DNA of 64,000 nt from Janthinobacterium psychrotolerans (GCF_001677885.1 NZ_LOCQ01000052.1:124001-188000), one strand, 5' to 3'; numbered from the stretch's first letter, positions 24,683 to 33,598 are shown. Notes: a model not told the origin generated them from the letters alone. A program made the numbers and translations.

Positions 24683-24766
24683 ATGTGTGAGTTTTCCTTG
24701 GAACCATTTGCCACCCCTTGGTAACAATAATGAAACGCGCTCAGTGCGTTCACGGAGATTCAAGCT

Positions 24767-24832
24767 ATGCCTACCGCCCACCACCCATCGGACCGGCCTG
24801 TGCACCACTGCGCGGCGTCGCCACAACCATGA
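24767..24832 (+). CDS. 21-codon leader ORF overlapping the deoC start
   Basis: An ATG with GGAG 9 nt upstream opens a 21-codon frame (MPTAHHPSDRPVHHCAASPQP) whose TGA (24830-24832) overlaps the deoC ATG (24829) in an ATGA arrangement. deoC has no clear ribosome site of its own, so the leader could deliver ribosomes by translational coupling. Four histidines and four prolines are notable, but there is no attenuator hairpin in the short leader. Coding status is inferred from the site and overlap only. Confidence 0.4.
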   Translation: MPTAHHPSDRPVHHCAASPQP

Positions 24833-25896
24833 CAACTACCTCCAAATCACCGCGCGTCGCCCCGGCAGCGCCCGCCCGCACCGCAGCGGCCGCAGTTGCG
24901 CCTGCATCGGCAGCAGCACCGGCCATCGTGCCGGCCAGCACCCACGGCCATGCGCGCAATCCCGGCGTGCCGTTTGACAGCAGCTGGTTCGACGATATCC
25001 GCGTCAACCTGTCGGCTGCCGAACGCCGCATCGCCACCCTGCCCGGCCGCCGTTCCGTCAAGAAAGACGCGCAAGCGGGCTGGCTGCTGAAGGCCATCAG
25101 CTGCATCGACCTGACCACCCTGTCGGGCGACGACACCACCGAGCGGGTCAAGCGCCTGTGCGCCAAGGCCATCACGCCAGTGCGCCAGGACCTGCTCGAC
25201 GCGCTGGGCTTTGGCGAGCGCCAGCTGCACACGGGCGCCATCTGCGTCTACCACCGCTACGTGGCGACCGCCGTCGAAGCGCTGCACGGCAGCGGCATTC
25301 CGGTGGCGGCCGTGTCGACCGGTTTTCCGGCCGGCCTGATTCCGCATGATCTGAAACTGAAGGAAATCGAAGCGTCGGTGCGCGATGGCGCCGCCGAGAT
25401 CGATATCGTCATCACCCGCGAACACGTCTTGACCGGCAACTGGAAAGCGCTGTACGCCGAGATGCAGGACTTCCGCGCCGCTTGCGGCGACGCCCACGTG
25501 AAAGCCATCCTGGCCACCGGCGAACTGAAAACCATGCGCAACGTGGCCAAGGCCTCGATGATCTGCATGATGGCCGGCGCCGATTTCATCAAGACCTCGA
25601 CCGGCAAGGAAAGCACCAACGCCACGCCGCTGGTGACCCTGATCATGCTGCGCATGATCCGCGACTACGAGCAGCGCACCGGCTTCAAGGTCGGCTACAA
25701 GCCGGCCGGCGGCGTCTCGGCGGCCAAGGACATCCTCAACTACCAGATTCTGATGAAAGAAGAACTGGGACGCGAGTGGCTGGAACCGGACCTGTTCCGC
25801 ATCGGCGCCTCGTCTCTGCTGGCCGATATCGAACGCCAGCTCGAACACCACGTTACCGGCCGTTACTCGGCTTTCCACCGCCACGCGATCGGATAA
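24829..25896 (+). CDS. deoC: Deoxyribose-phosphate aldolase
   Basis: DERA cleaves 2-deoxyribose-5-phosphate to glyceraldehyde-3-phosphate and acetaldehyde. The chosen ATG at 24829 gives 355 residues; in-frame starts at 24718 (TTG) and 24730 are possible. The first 35 residues are Ala/Pro-rich low complexity and probably not structural. The barrel begins near WFDDIRVNLSAAERRIATLPGRR, with ISCIDLTTLSGDDT. The Schiff-base lysine is in ADFIKTSTGKESTNATP and the second catalytic lysine in VGYKPAGGVSAAKD. It is the first structural gene of the deoxyribose operon, 5 nt before the aldehyde dehydrogenase gene. Confidence 0.94.
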   Translation: MTTTSKSPRVAPAAPARTAAAAVAPASAAAPAIVPASTHGHARNPGVPFDSSWFDDIRVNLSAAERRIATLPGRRSVKKDAQAGWLLKAISCIDLTTLSGDDTTERVKRLCAKAITPVRQDLLDALGFGERQLHTGAICVYHRYVATAVEALHGSGIPVAAVSTGFPAGLIPHDLKLKEIEASVRDGAAEIDIVITREHVLTGNWKALYAEMQDFRAACGDAHVKAILATGELKTMRNVAKASMICMMAGADFIKTSTGKESTNATPLVTLIMLRMIRDYEQRTGFKVGYKPAGGVSAAKDILNYQILMKEELGREWLEPDLFRIGASSLLADIERQLEHHVTGRYSAFHRHAIG

Positions 25897-25901
25897 TTCA
25901 T

Positions 25902-28298
25902 ATGAGCGTTTCACAATACTTCGACACCATGGACTACGGCCCTGCCCCTGAAAGCGACACCGACGCGCGCGCCTGGCTGGCGCGCCACAGCGACGGCTTC
26001 GGCCATTTCATCAACGGCGCGTTCACGCCCGCCACGGCAGGCTCGCTGTTCGACACCAACGAGCCGGCCACCGGCAAGCCGCTGGCGCGCATCATGCAAG
26101 GCACCCAGGCTGACGTTGACGCGGCCGTCGCCGCCGCACGCGCGGCCCAGGAAAGCTGGTTCGCCATCGGCGGCCATGCGCGCGCCCGCCATCTGTACGC
26201 CCTGGCGCGCATGGTGCAGCGCCACGCCCGCCTGTTTGCCGTGGTCGAGGCCCTCGACAACGGCAAGCCGATCCGCGAAACGCGCGATATCGACGTGCCG
26301 CTGGTGGCCCGCCACTTCTATCACCATGCCGGCTGGGCGCAACTGCAGGAACGCGAATTCGCCGACCAGGTGCCGGTCGGCGTGATCGGCCAGATCGTGC
26401 CATGGAACTTCCCGCTGCTGATGCTGGCGTGGAAAATCGCCCCGGCCCTGGCGCTGGGCAATACCGTGGTCCTGAAACCGGCCGAATTCACGCCGCTGTC
26501 GGCCCTGCTGTTCGCCGAACTGGCCGCCCAGGCGGGCTTGCCGCCTGGCGTGCTGAACGTGGTGACGGGCGACGGCGCTACCGGCGCGGCCATCGTGGCC
26601 CACCCTGGCGTGAACAAGATCGCGTTTACCGGTTCGACCGACGTCGGCCGCCTGATCCGCGAAAAAACCGCCGGCAGCGGCAAGTCGCTGACCCTGGAAC
26701 TGGGTGGCAAATCGCCCTTCATCGTGTTTGACGACGCCGATATCGACGCCGCCATCGAAGGCGTGGTTGACGCCATCTGGTTCAACCAGGGCCAGGTCTG
26801 CTGCGCCGGCGCCCGCCTGCTGGTCCAGGAAGGCATTGCGCAGGACTTCTACGCACGCCTGAAACGCCGCATGGGCAATCTGCGTGCCGGCACGCCGCTC
26901 GACAAGACCATCGATATCGGTTCCCTGATCGCGCCGTCGCAGCACGAACGCGTGCGCAAGCTGGTGGAGATCGGCGTCAAGGAAGGCGCCACCTGCTACC
27001 AGCCCGACATTTCCATGCCGGTCGGCGGCAGCTACTTCCCGCCGACCCTCTTGACCAATGTGCATCCGGCCAGCACCGTGGCCAGCGAAGAGATCTTCGG
27101 ACCAGTCCTGGTGGCGATGACCTTCCGCACCCACGATGAAGCGCTGGCGATCGCCAACAACTCGCGCTACGGCCTGGCCGCCAGCGTGTGGAGCGAAACC
27201 ATCGGCCTGGCGCTGGCCGTGGCCCCCGCCTTGAAGGCGGGCGTGGTGTGGATCAATTCGACCAATCTGTTCGACGCCGGCGTCGGTTTCGGCGGTGTGC
27301 GCGAATCGGGCTTCGGCCGCGAAGGCGGCCGCGAAGGCTGCTACGAATACCTGAAGCCGCGTGCCTGGGCCAAGCGCGTGGCGCGCAAGGCGGCTGACGA
27401 CAAGCCGGTCGCCGCCATCGTCGACAGCGTGGCAGCCAGTGCTTCCCTGCCGCTGGTCGACCGCACCGCCAAGCTGTATGTGGGCGGCAAGCAGGCCCGT
27501 TCCGACGGCGAGCAATCGCTGGGCGTATTCGGCGCCAACGGCAAGCTGGCCGGCGAAGTGGGCCTCGGTAACCGCAAGGATATCCGCAACGCGGTGGCCG
27601 CCGCGCATGCCGCCGCATCGTGGTCGGCCACCACGCCGCACCGCCGCGCGCAAGCCTTGTACTACCTGGCCGAGAACCTGTCGGCACGCGCCGCGGAATT
27701 TGCCGCGCGCCTGGTCGAACTGACCGGCGCCAGCACGGACGCGGCCAGCAAGGAAGTCGAGCAATCGATCAGCCGCCTGTTCGCCTATGGCGCCTGGGCC
27801 GACAAATACGAAGGCGCGGTGCACGTACCGCCGATGCGCGGCGTGGCCCTGGCCATGGTCGAGCCGATCGGCGTGGTCGGCGTGGTCTGCCCGGACGAGT
27901 CGCCGCTGCTGGCCTTTGTCAGCCTGGTCGCGCCATTGCTGGCGATGGGCAACCGGGTGGTCGTCGTGCCGAGTGCGCGCCATGCGCTGATCGCCACCGA
28001 TTTCTACCAGGTGCTGGAAACGTCGGACCTGCCCGGCGGCGTGATCAATATCGTCACCGGTGCGGCGGCTACTTTGCTGCCGACCCTGGCCGAACACGAC
28101 GATGTCGACGCACTCTGGACGTTTGGCGACGCGGCCCTGTCGGCCACCGCCGAGCGCCTGTCCACCGGCAACCTGAAACGCACCCTGGTCGACTACGGCC
28201 TGGCCACCGACTGGAACGATGCCTTGGCCGCCGAGGGGCCTGTATGGCTGCGCCACGCCACGCAGATCAAGAACGTGTGGGTACCTTACGGAGAGTAA
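25902..28298 (+). CDS. Two-domain aldehyde dehydrogenase, ALDH16-like
   Basis: The 798-residue protein holds two ALDH domains in tandem. The first is complete: VIGQIVPWNFPLLMLAWKIAPALALGNTVVLKPAE, the catalytic-base region LELGGKSPFIVFDDADID, and the catalytic cysteine in FNQGQVCCAGARLLV. The second, from about residue 520 (LYVGGKQARSDGEQSLGVF), keeps the fold (VEPIGVVGVVCPDESPLLAFVSLVAPLLAMGNRVVVVPS) but lacks the catalytic cysteine and glutamate motifs. This architecture is that of ALDH16, whose C-terminal pseudo-domain is structural. Directly after deoC, it probably oxidises the acetaldehyde released by the aldolase to acetate with NAD+. Confidence 0.88.
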   Translation: MSVSQYFDTMDYGPAPESDTDARAWLARHSDGFGHFINGAFTPATAGSLFDTNEPATGKPLARIMQGTQADVDAAVAAARAAQESWFAIGGHARARHLYALARMVQRHARLFAVVEALDNGKPIRETRDIDVPLVARHFYHHAGWAQLQEREFADQVPVGVIGQIVPWNFPLLMLAWKIAPALALGNTVVLKPAEFTPLSALLFAELAAQAGLPPGVLNVVTGDGATGAAIVAHPGVNKIAFTGSTDVGRLIREKTAGSGKSLTLELGGKSPFIVFDDADIDAAIEGVVDAIWFNQGQVCCAGARLLVQEGIAQDFYARLKRRMGNLRAGTPLDKTIDIGSLIAPSQHERVRKLVEIGVKEGATCYQPDISMPVGGSYFPPTLLTNVHPASTVASEEIFGPVLVAMTFRTHDEALAIANNSRYGLAASVWSETIGLALAVAPALKAGVVWINSTNLFDAGVGFGGVRESGFGREGGREGCYEYLKPRAWAKRVARKAADDKPVAAIVDSVAASASLPLVDRTAKLYVGGKQARSDGEQSLGVFGANGKLAGEVGLGNRKDIRNAVAAAHAAASWSATTPHRRAQALYYLAENLSARAAEFAARLVELTGASTDAASKEVEQSISRLFAYGAWADKYEGAVHVPPMRGVALAMVEPIGVVGVVCPDESPLLAFVSLVAPLLAMGNRVVVVPSARHALIATDFYQVLETSDLPGGVINIVTGAAATLLPTLAEHDDVDALWTFGDAALSATAERLSTGNLKRTLVDYGLATDWNDALAAEGPVWLRHATQIKNVWVPYGE

Positions 28299-28314
28299 TG
28301 ATCATGTCGCGCAG

Positions 28315-28346
28315 GTCGGATCAGCGCCTTCGGCGCGTAATCCGAC
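28315..28346. repeat. REP-like palindrome, copy 1
   Basis: GTCGGAT...GCGCC/GGCGC...ATCCGAC forms an imperfect hairpin with flanks CAG on the left and AACA on the right. It is the same element as at 34703-34737 and in the same orientation. It lies between two genes of the deoxyribose operon and could affect mRNA stability there. Confidence 0.75.
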
Positions 28347-28455
28347 AACACCACCGACATCAGCGCAAACTGTAACCGCAGTGCCAGGCAAGCCTCCGCA
28401 GAGGGGCAAGCTGGCGCAAACACTGCACAACATTGAATAATAGTCTGGAGACAAC

Positions 28456-28908
28456 ATGTTAAAGAATATCGACCCGCTGTTGAATGCGGACGTGCTGCAA
28501 GCCCTGCGCGCCATGGGCCACGGTGATGAACTGGTCCTGTGCGACGCCAACTTTCCGGCCGATTCGGTGGCCCGCCAGACGGTGCTGGGCAAGGTGCTGC
28601 GCATCGACGGCGTCGGCACCAGGGAAGCCGCGCGCGCCATTTTGTCCGTGATGGCGCTCGACACCGCCGTCGAGGTGGCCGCCCACCGCATGGAAGTGGT
28701 CGGCGAGCCCGACAACGTGCTGCCGGTGCAGCAGGAAGTGCAGCTCGAAATCAATCACGCCGAAGGGCGCGAGCGCATCATGGGTTCGATCGAGCGCTTT
28801 GCGTTTTATGATGTGGCGCGCACCGCCTACTGCGTGATCGCCACCGGCGAGCGCCGCTTCTACGGCTGCTTCGTCTTCAAAAAGGGCGTGATCGCCCCGG
28901 AGGCATAA
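28456..28908 (+). CDS. RbsD/FucU family sugar mutarotase
   Basis: The 150-residue protein begins MLKNIDPLLNADVLQALRAMGHGDELVLCDANFPADS, the hallmark of the RbsD/FucU family, with the catalytic histidine in MGHGDE and the conserved C-terminal FYDVARTAYCVIATGERRFYGCFVFKKGVI. These decameric enzymes interconvert anomers (pyranose/furanose or alpha/beta) of ribose or fucose, so that the kinase gets the correct form. The motif is closer to FucU than RbsD. Its stop overlaps the kinase start (TAATG at 28906-28910). A CTGGAG site precedes the ATG. Confidence 0.9.
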   Translation: MLKNIDPLLNADVLQALRAMGHGDELVLCDANFPADSVARQTVLGKVLRIDGVGTREAARAILSVMALDTAVEVAAHRMEVVGEPDNVLPVQQEVQLEINHAEGRERIMGSIERFAFYDVARTAYCVIATGERRFYGCFVFKKGVIAPEA

Positions 28909-29846
28909 TGAGCGCCGTTCACAACCAGCGCGGCGTCGCCATCCTCGGCATCTATGTGGCCGACCTGGCCTTCCGCGCGCCGCACATGCCGGGCGTGGGC
29001 CAGACCATCGCCGGCTCCGGCTTTGCCATGGGCCCCGGCGGCAAGGGTTCCAACCAGGCCGTGGCGGCCGCACGCGCCGGCGCCGAGGTGACCTTTATCA
29101 GCACCCTGGGCCGTGACGCGTTCGGCGACCATGCGCTGGCCCTGTGGCGCGGCGACGGCATCACGCCACGCGTGAGCCAGGTCGACACGCATCCGACCGG
29201 CGCCGCCTTCATCTATCTGAACGAGAAAAACGGCGACAACGCCATCATCGTGGTGTCCGGTGCGGCCAGCCTGATCGGCGTGGCCGACGTGGAAGCGGCC
29301 GCCGACGCCATCGAACAGGCGCGCGTCTTTGTTACCCAGCTCGAACAGCCTGCCGACGCCGCCCTGCGCGGCCTGCAGATCGCCCGCGCGGCCGGCACCA
29401 TCACCGTCTTCAATCCCGCGCCCGCGCTGCCGTTTGACGACGCCGTCTATCCGCTGTGCGACTTCATCACCCCCAACGAACACGAGGCGGCGATCCTGAC
29501 CGGCCTGCCCGTCACCAACCTGGAAGAAGCGCGCGCCGCCGGCGACGCTTTTCTGGCGCGTGGCGTCGGCTGCGCCCTGATCACGCTCGGCTCGCAAGGC
29601 GCCCTGCTGCACAGCGCCAGCGAATCGGTGCTGATCGCGCCGTTCAATGCCGGCCCCGTGCTGGAAACGACCGGTGCCGGCGACGCCTTCAATGGCGGCT
29701 TTGCGGCGGCACTGGCCGAAGGCGCCACGCCACGCGTAGCGGCCCGCTTCGCCGCCGCGCTGGCCGCCATTTCGGTCACGCGGGCCGGCACGGCGCCGTC
29801 GATGCCGCAGCGCGCGGATGTCGATGCGCTGCTGGCGAAAGCCTGA
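28908..29846 (+). CDS. Ribokinase-family sugar kinase, probable deoxyribokinase
   Basis: The 312-residue PfkB/ribokinase-fold enzyme shows FAMGPGGKGSNQAVAAARAGAEVTFISTLG near the start and the catalytic signature ETTGAGDAFNGGFAAALAEG at about residue 245, with Asp as base. The N-terminus carries the ribokinase-type GIYVADLAFRAP. It phosphorylates a pentose at O5 with ATP. Ribokinase and deoxyribokinase cannot be distinguished by motif. Coupling to deoC and an acetaldehyde-handling ALDH favours 2-deoxyribose as substrate. Confidence 0.88.
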   Translation: MSAVHNQRGVAILGIYVADLAFRAPHMPGVGQTIAGSGFAMGPGGKGSNQAVAAARAGAEVTFISTLGRDAFGDHALALWRGDGITPRVSQVDTHPTGAAFIYLNEKNGDNAIIVVSGAASLIGVADVEAAADAIEQARVFVTQLEQPADAALRGLQIARAAGTITVFNPAPALPFDDAVYPLCDFITPNEHEAAILTGLPVTNLEEARAAGDAFLARGVGCALITLGSQGALLHSASESVLIAPFNAGPVLETTGAGDAFNGGFAAALAEGATPRVAARFAAALAAISVTRAGTAPSMPQRADVDALLAKA

Positions 29847-29882
29847 GTTTTTCACGTTTTTTGAACACCTTTTGGAGTCGCC

Positions 29883-30917
29883 ATGAAGCGCCAGTTTTCC
29901 GACCCACAGCTGAATTTTTTGGTGGGCATTAACGTCCTGATCCTGGTTGCCGCGACCGTGCTGTCGCATGGCGACTTCCTCGACGTGTACAACTTCCAGT
30001 CGATGGCCAGCCAGCTGCCAGAACTGGCCCTGCTGGCCATCGGCGTCTCGCTGGCCATGATCGCTGGCAACGGCGGCATCGACCTGTCGGGCCTGGGCAT
30101 GGCCAACCTGGCCGGCGTGGTCGCCGCCACCGTGGTGCCGCTGCTGGTCGACGCCGACGCCACGCCGTGGGGCTATACCGGCACCTTCATTCTGGTCGCC
30201 CTGGTCACCGGCCTGCTCGGTGGCCTGCTCAATGGCTGGCTGATCGCCGGCGTGGGCCTGACGCCCATCCTGTGCACCCTGGGCACCCAGCTGATTTTTA
30301 CCGGCGCCGCCGTCGTGTTGAGCCGCGGTTCCAGCGTGCGCCTGGCCAGCGCCGAGCCGATGTCGATGATCGGCAATGAAAACCTGTTCGGCGTGCCGAT
30401 CCCCTTCATTATCTTCATGGTGGTGCTCTTGGCCATCGGCTGGCTGCTGCGCTACAGCCCCTTCGGCATCCGCCTTTTCCTGCTGGGCACCAACGCCAAG
30501 GCGGCCCGCTACGCCGGCATTCCCGGCACGCGCATGCTGGTCACCACCTACGCCCTGTGCGGCGTGCTGGCCAGCCTGGCCGGGGTGATCATCGCCGCCC
30601 GCACCGCCAGCGTCAAAGCCGACTACGGCAGCTCGTATCTCCTGATCGCCATCCTGGTGGCGGTGATGGCCGGCGTGCGTCCGCAAGGCGGTTACGGCCG
30701 CATGGTCTGCCTGTTCTTCTCGGCCACCGCCCTGCAACTGCTGTCGAGCACTTTCAACCTGCTCGACATCTCGAATTTCTTCCGCGATTGCGCGTGGGGC
30801 CTGCTGCTGCTGTGCTTCCTGGCTTCGGCCCGCATCAATTTTGCTGATTACCGTTTTTTCACACCGCGCAAAAGCGCAACGCTGACCCAGTCCCCTCCTG
30901 GTTCAACGAATAAATAA
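29883..30917 (+). CDS. Sugar ABC transporter permease (RbsC-like), first of two
   Basis: The 344-residue protein has about 8-10 hydrophobic segments and the carbohydrate-uptake permease 2 motifs LPELALLAIGVSLAMIAGNGGIDLSGLGMANLAGV and GLTPILCTLGTQLIFTGAAVVLSRGSSVRLA. The EAA-like region GIRLFLLGTNAKAARYAGI is also present. It lies 36 nt after the kinase gene and immediately before the binding-protein gene. Together with the second permease at 33.6 kb it should form a heterodimeric pore. Confidence 0.92.
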   Translation: MKRQFSDPQLNFLVGINVLILVAATVLSHGDFLDVYNFQSMASQLPELALLAIGVSLAMIAGNGGIDLSGLGMANLAGVVAATVVPLLVDADATPWGYTGTFILVALVTGLLGGLLNGWLIAGVGLTPILCTLGTQLIFTGAAVVLSRGSSVRLASAEPMSMIGNENLFGVPIPFIIFMVVLLAIGWLLRYSPFGIRLFLLGTNAKAARYAGIPGTRMLVTTYALCGVLASLAGVIIAARTASVKADYGSSYLLIAILVAVMAGVRPQGGYGRMVCLFFSATALQLLSSTFNLLDISNFFRDCAWGLLLLCFLASARINFADYRFFTPRKSATLTQSPPGSTNK

Positions 30918-30935
30918 CGAGGGTTTGGAGACAAC

Positions 30936-31946
30936 ATGCTTACGAAAACAAAATGCGCCGCCGCCATCATCGCCCTGGGTACCCTGTCGGTTGCCGGCGT
31001 GCTGCACGCACAGAATAAAAAACCGGTCGATATCGTCACGGTCGTGAAAATCACCGGCATGAGCTGGTTCAACCGCATGGAGGTGGGCGTCAAGGAATTC
31101 GGCGCCGCCAACGTCGGCGTGGTCAATGCGCGCCAGATCGGCCCGGCCCAGTCCGACGCCGCCCAGCAGCAGCGCCTGGTGGAAGACCTGGTGGCCAAGA
31201 AGGTCGACGCGATCGCCGTCGTCTCGATGGACCCGCTGACCCTGGAACCGGTGCTCAAGCGCGCGCTGGACCGCGGCATCAAGGTCGTCACGCACGAAGC
31301 GGATAACCAGAAAAATACCCTGGTCGACATCGAAGCGTTCGACAACACCGCCTACGGCGCGCGCCTGAACGAACGCCTGGCAGAGTGCATGGGCAAGACC
31401 GGCAAATGGTCGTCCCTGCTGGGCTCCCTGGGCAGCCAGTCGCAAGTGCAATGGGCTGACGGCGGTGCCAACAACGCCAAGAAATATCCGAAGATGACCC
31501 TGGTCGACGCGAAAAACGAGACCGCCAACGACGCTGAAAAAGCCTACGGCAAGGCCAAGGAAATCCTGCGCAAGCACCCGGACATCAAGGGCTTCCAGGG
31601 TTCGTCCTCGCTGGACGTGCTGGGCATCGGCCGCGCCATCGAAGAAGCTGGCCTGACCGGCAAGATCTGCGTCTACGGCACCGGCCTGCCGAGCGAAGCG
31701 GCCAAGTTCCTGGAGTCGGGCGCGGTCGGCGGCATCGCCTTCTGGGATCCGAAAGACGCCGGCATCATGATGAACAAGGCGGCGCTGATGCTGGTGCAGG
31801 GCAAGACGATCACCAACGGCATGGACATGGGCGTACCGGGCTATAACGCGGTCACCGTGAAAAAAGGTCCTGGCGTGGGCATTATCGTTACGGGCAAGGC
31901 GTGGGTCGAAGTAGACAAGAGTAACTACAAAAAATACGCGTTTTAA
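30936..31946 (+). CDS. Sugar ABC transporter periplasmic substrate-binding protein
   Basis: The 336-residue protein has a signal peptide (MLTKTKCAAAIIALGTLSVAGVLHAQ). Its type-I periplasmic-binding fold resembles the rhamnose/AI-2/autoinducer branch: DIVTVVKITGMSWFNRMEVGVKEFGA, QRLVEDLVAKKVDAIAVVSMDPLTLEPVLKRALDRGIKVVTHEAD, and IKGFQGSSSLDVLGIGRAIEEAGL. Its ligand is inferred to be 2-deoxyribose or a deoxynucleoside-derived sugar from operon content. A GGTTTGGAG site precedes the ATG. A strong hairpin follows its stop, which may keep its message in excess over the downstream ATPase. Confidence 0.9.
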   Translation: MLTKTKCAAAIIALGTLSVAGVLHAQNKKPVDIVTVVKITGMSWFNRMEVGVKEFGAANVGVVNARQIGPAQSDAAQQQRLVEDLVAKKVDAIAVVSMDPLTLEPVLKRALDRGIKVVTHEADNQKNTLVDIEAFDNTAYGARLNERLAECMGKTGKWSSLLGSLGSQSQVQWADGGANNAKKYPKMTLVDAKNETANDAEKAYGKAKEILRKHPDIKGFQGSSSLDVLGIGRAIEEAGLTGKICVYGTGLPSEAAKFLESGAVGGIAFWDPKDAGIMMNKAALMLVQGKTITNGMDMGVPGYNAVTVKKGPGVGIIVTGKAWVEVDKSNYKKYAF

Positions 31947-31954
31947 GTGACCGA

Positions 31955-31990
31955 GCACGCGGCTGGCGCGATCACGCGCTGGCCGCGTGC
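31955..31990 (+). other. Intercistronic hairpin after the binding-protein gene
   Basis: GCACGCGGC (31955-31963) and GCCGCGTGC (31982-31990) form a perfect 9-bp stem, with further pairing inside (GCGCG/CGCGC). There is no T-run, so it is not an intrinsic terminator. Such stems often protect the binding-protein message from 3' exonucleases. Confidence 0.6.
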
Positions 31991-32020
31991 GGCAACGCCT
32001 ATCGCAGAAAGAATCGATTC

Positions 32021-33598
32021 ATGACCAGTACCACCCACAATCCTGCAACCAAGGCTGCGGCCAAGGCCTCGGTATTCCTGCAGCTCGAAGGCATCCATAA
32101 GCGCTATGCCGGCGTGCATGCGCTGCGCGGCATCGATCTCACCATCGAAGCCGGCGAAATTTATCATTTGCTGGGCGAAAATGGCTGCGGCAAGAGCACC
32201 CTGATCAAGATCATCTCCGGCGCCCACGCTCCGAGCGAAGGGCGCATCACCATCAACGGCCAGCCGCACGAGGCGCTGACGCCGCTGCAGTCGCTGGCCC
32301 TCGGCATCGAAACCGTGTACCAGGATCTGTCGCTGCTGCCGAACATGAGCGTGGCCGAAAACGTGGCCCTGAGCGAGCAGCTGGTCGCCGGCAACGGCCG
32401 CCTGGCGCGCCGCTTCGACCGCCGCGTGGTCGACGCCACCGCCGCACGGGCGCTGGCCGCTGTCGGCCTGCCGTCCGATCCGCATTTTCTGTCCACCCGC
32501 GCCGACGAACTGCCGATCGCCACGCGCCAGCTGCTGGCGATCGCGCGCGCCGTGGCCACCAGCGCGAAAATGGTGATCATGGATGAACCGACCACCTCGC
32601 TCACGCAAAAGGAAGTCGACAATCTGGTGTCCGTGATCGAAGGCTTGCGCGCGCAAGGCGTGGCGGTGCTGTTCGTCAGCCACAAGTTAGATGAGTGCTA
32701 CGCCATCGGCGGCCAGGCCATCGTCTTTCGCGACGGCGCCAAGGTGGTGCAAGGGCCAATCGCCAACTTCACCAAGGCCGAACTGACGCACGCGATGACG
32801 GGCAAGCAGCTCGACGGCGGGCGTTACCGCGGCAGCCGTTCGCACACCGACGGCGACAGCGTACTGCTGCGCGTGCAGGGCCTGGGCCGGCGCGGCTATT
32901 TCTCCGGCGTCGACCTGAGCCTGCACAAGGGCGAAATCCTCGGCATCACCGGCCTGCTCGATTCGGGCCGCAACGAACTGGCGCTGGCCCTGGCCGGCGT
33001 GCACGGCGCCGACAGCGGCGCGATCTACCTCGACGGCCAGCAGATCACCCTGCGCAATCCCGGCGACGCGATTGCGCAGCGCATCGGCTATGTGCCGGAA
33101 GACCGCCTGAGCGAAGGACTGTTCCTCGACAAATCGATCCGCGAAAACATCATCACGACAGTGCTCAACAGCCTGCGCAGCCGCTTCGGCGCGCTCGACG
33201 CGGGACGCGCGCAGGCGCTGGCCGAAGCCACCGTCAAGGACCTGCAGATCGCCACGCCAGATGTCGACCGTCCGGTGCAGTCGCTGTCCGGCGGCAACCA
33301 GCAGCGCGTGCTGATCGGCCGCTGGCTGGCAATCCACCCGCGCGTGCTGATACTGCACGGCCCCACGGTCGGCGTCGATGTCGGCTCCAAGGACATCATC
33401 TACCGTATCATCCAGCGCCTGGCCGAAGACGGCCTGGCGGTGATACTGGTCAGCGACGACCTGCCCGAGCTGCTGCAGAACTGCGACCGCATCCTGATGA
33501 TGCGCAAGGGCCAGATCGCCAATACCTTCGACGCCGAAGGCCTGGCCGAAGAAACCCTGTACCACGCCCTTATCTCCGACAGCAAGGTGGCTGCATGA
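32021..33598 (+). CDS. Sugar ABC transporter ATP-binding protein (RbsA/MglA type) with degenerate second Walker motifs
   Basis: The 525-residue protein is a fused pair of ATPase domains. The first is canonical: Walker A LGENGCGKSTLIK, and the Walker B region MVIMDEPTTSLTQKEVD. In the second, the Walker A region reads GITGLLDSGRNELALAL, which is degenerate as in most RbsA relatives. The signature SLSGGNQQRVLIGRWL is intact, but Walker B reads VLILHGPTVGVDVGSKD, with HG in place of DE, so the catalytic glutamate is lost. One functional ATPase site per subunit is expected. Its stop overlaps the second permease start (ATGA at 33595). Confidence 0.93.
   Translation: MTSTTHNPATKAAAKASVFLQLEGIHKRYAGVHALRGIDLTIEAGEIYHLLGENGCGKSTLIKIISGAHAPSEGRITINGQPHEALTPLQSLALGIETVYQDLSLLPNMSVAENVALSEQLVAGNGRLARRFDRRVVDATAARALAAVGLPSDPHFLSTRADELPIATRQLLAIARAVATSAKMVIMDEPTTSLTQKEVDNLVSVIEGLRAQGVAVLFVSHKLDECYAIGGQAIVFRDGAKVVQGPIANFTKAELTHAMTGKQLDGGRYRGSRSHTDGDSVLLRVQGLGRRGYFSGVDLSLHKGEILGITGLLDSGRNELALALAGVHGADSGAIYLDGQQITLRNPGDAIAQRIGYVPEDRLSEGLFLDKSIRENIITTVLNSLRSRFGALDAGRAQALAEATVKDLQIATPDVDRPVQSLSGGNQQRVLIGRWLAIHPRVLILHGPTVGVDVGSKDIIYRIIQRLAEDGLAVILVSDDLPELLQNCDRILMMRKGQIANTFDAEGLAEETLYHALISDSKVAA

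Noticed and set aside
24718-24828. Longer deoC starting at 24718 or 24730
   Set aside because: Possible but less likely: no ribosome site, and the added residues are unlike any aldolase. Kept as an alternative in the deoC entry.
25911-28256. A 781-codon open frame antisense to the ALDH gene
   Set aside because: The same GC-bias shadow; no motifs or ribosome site.
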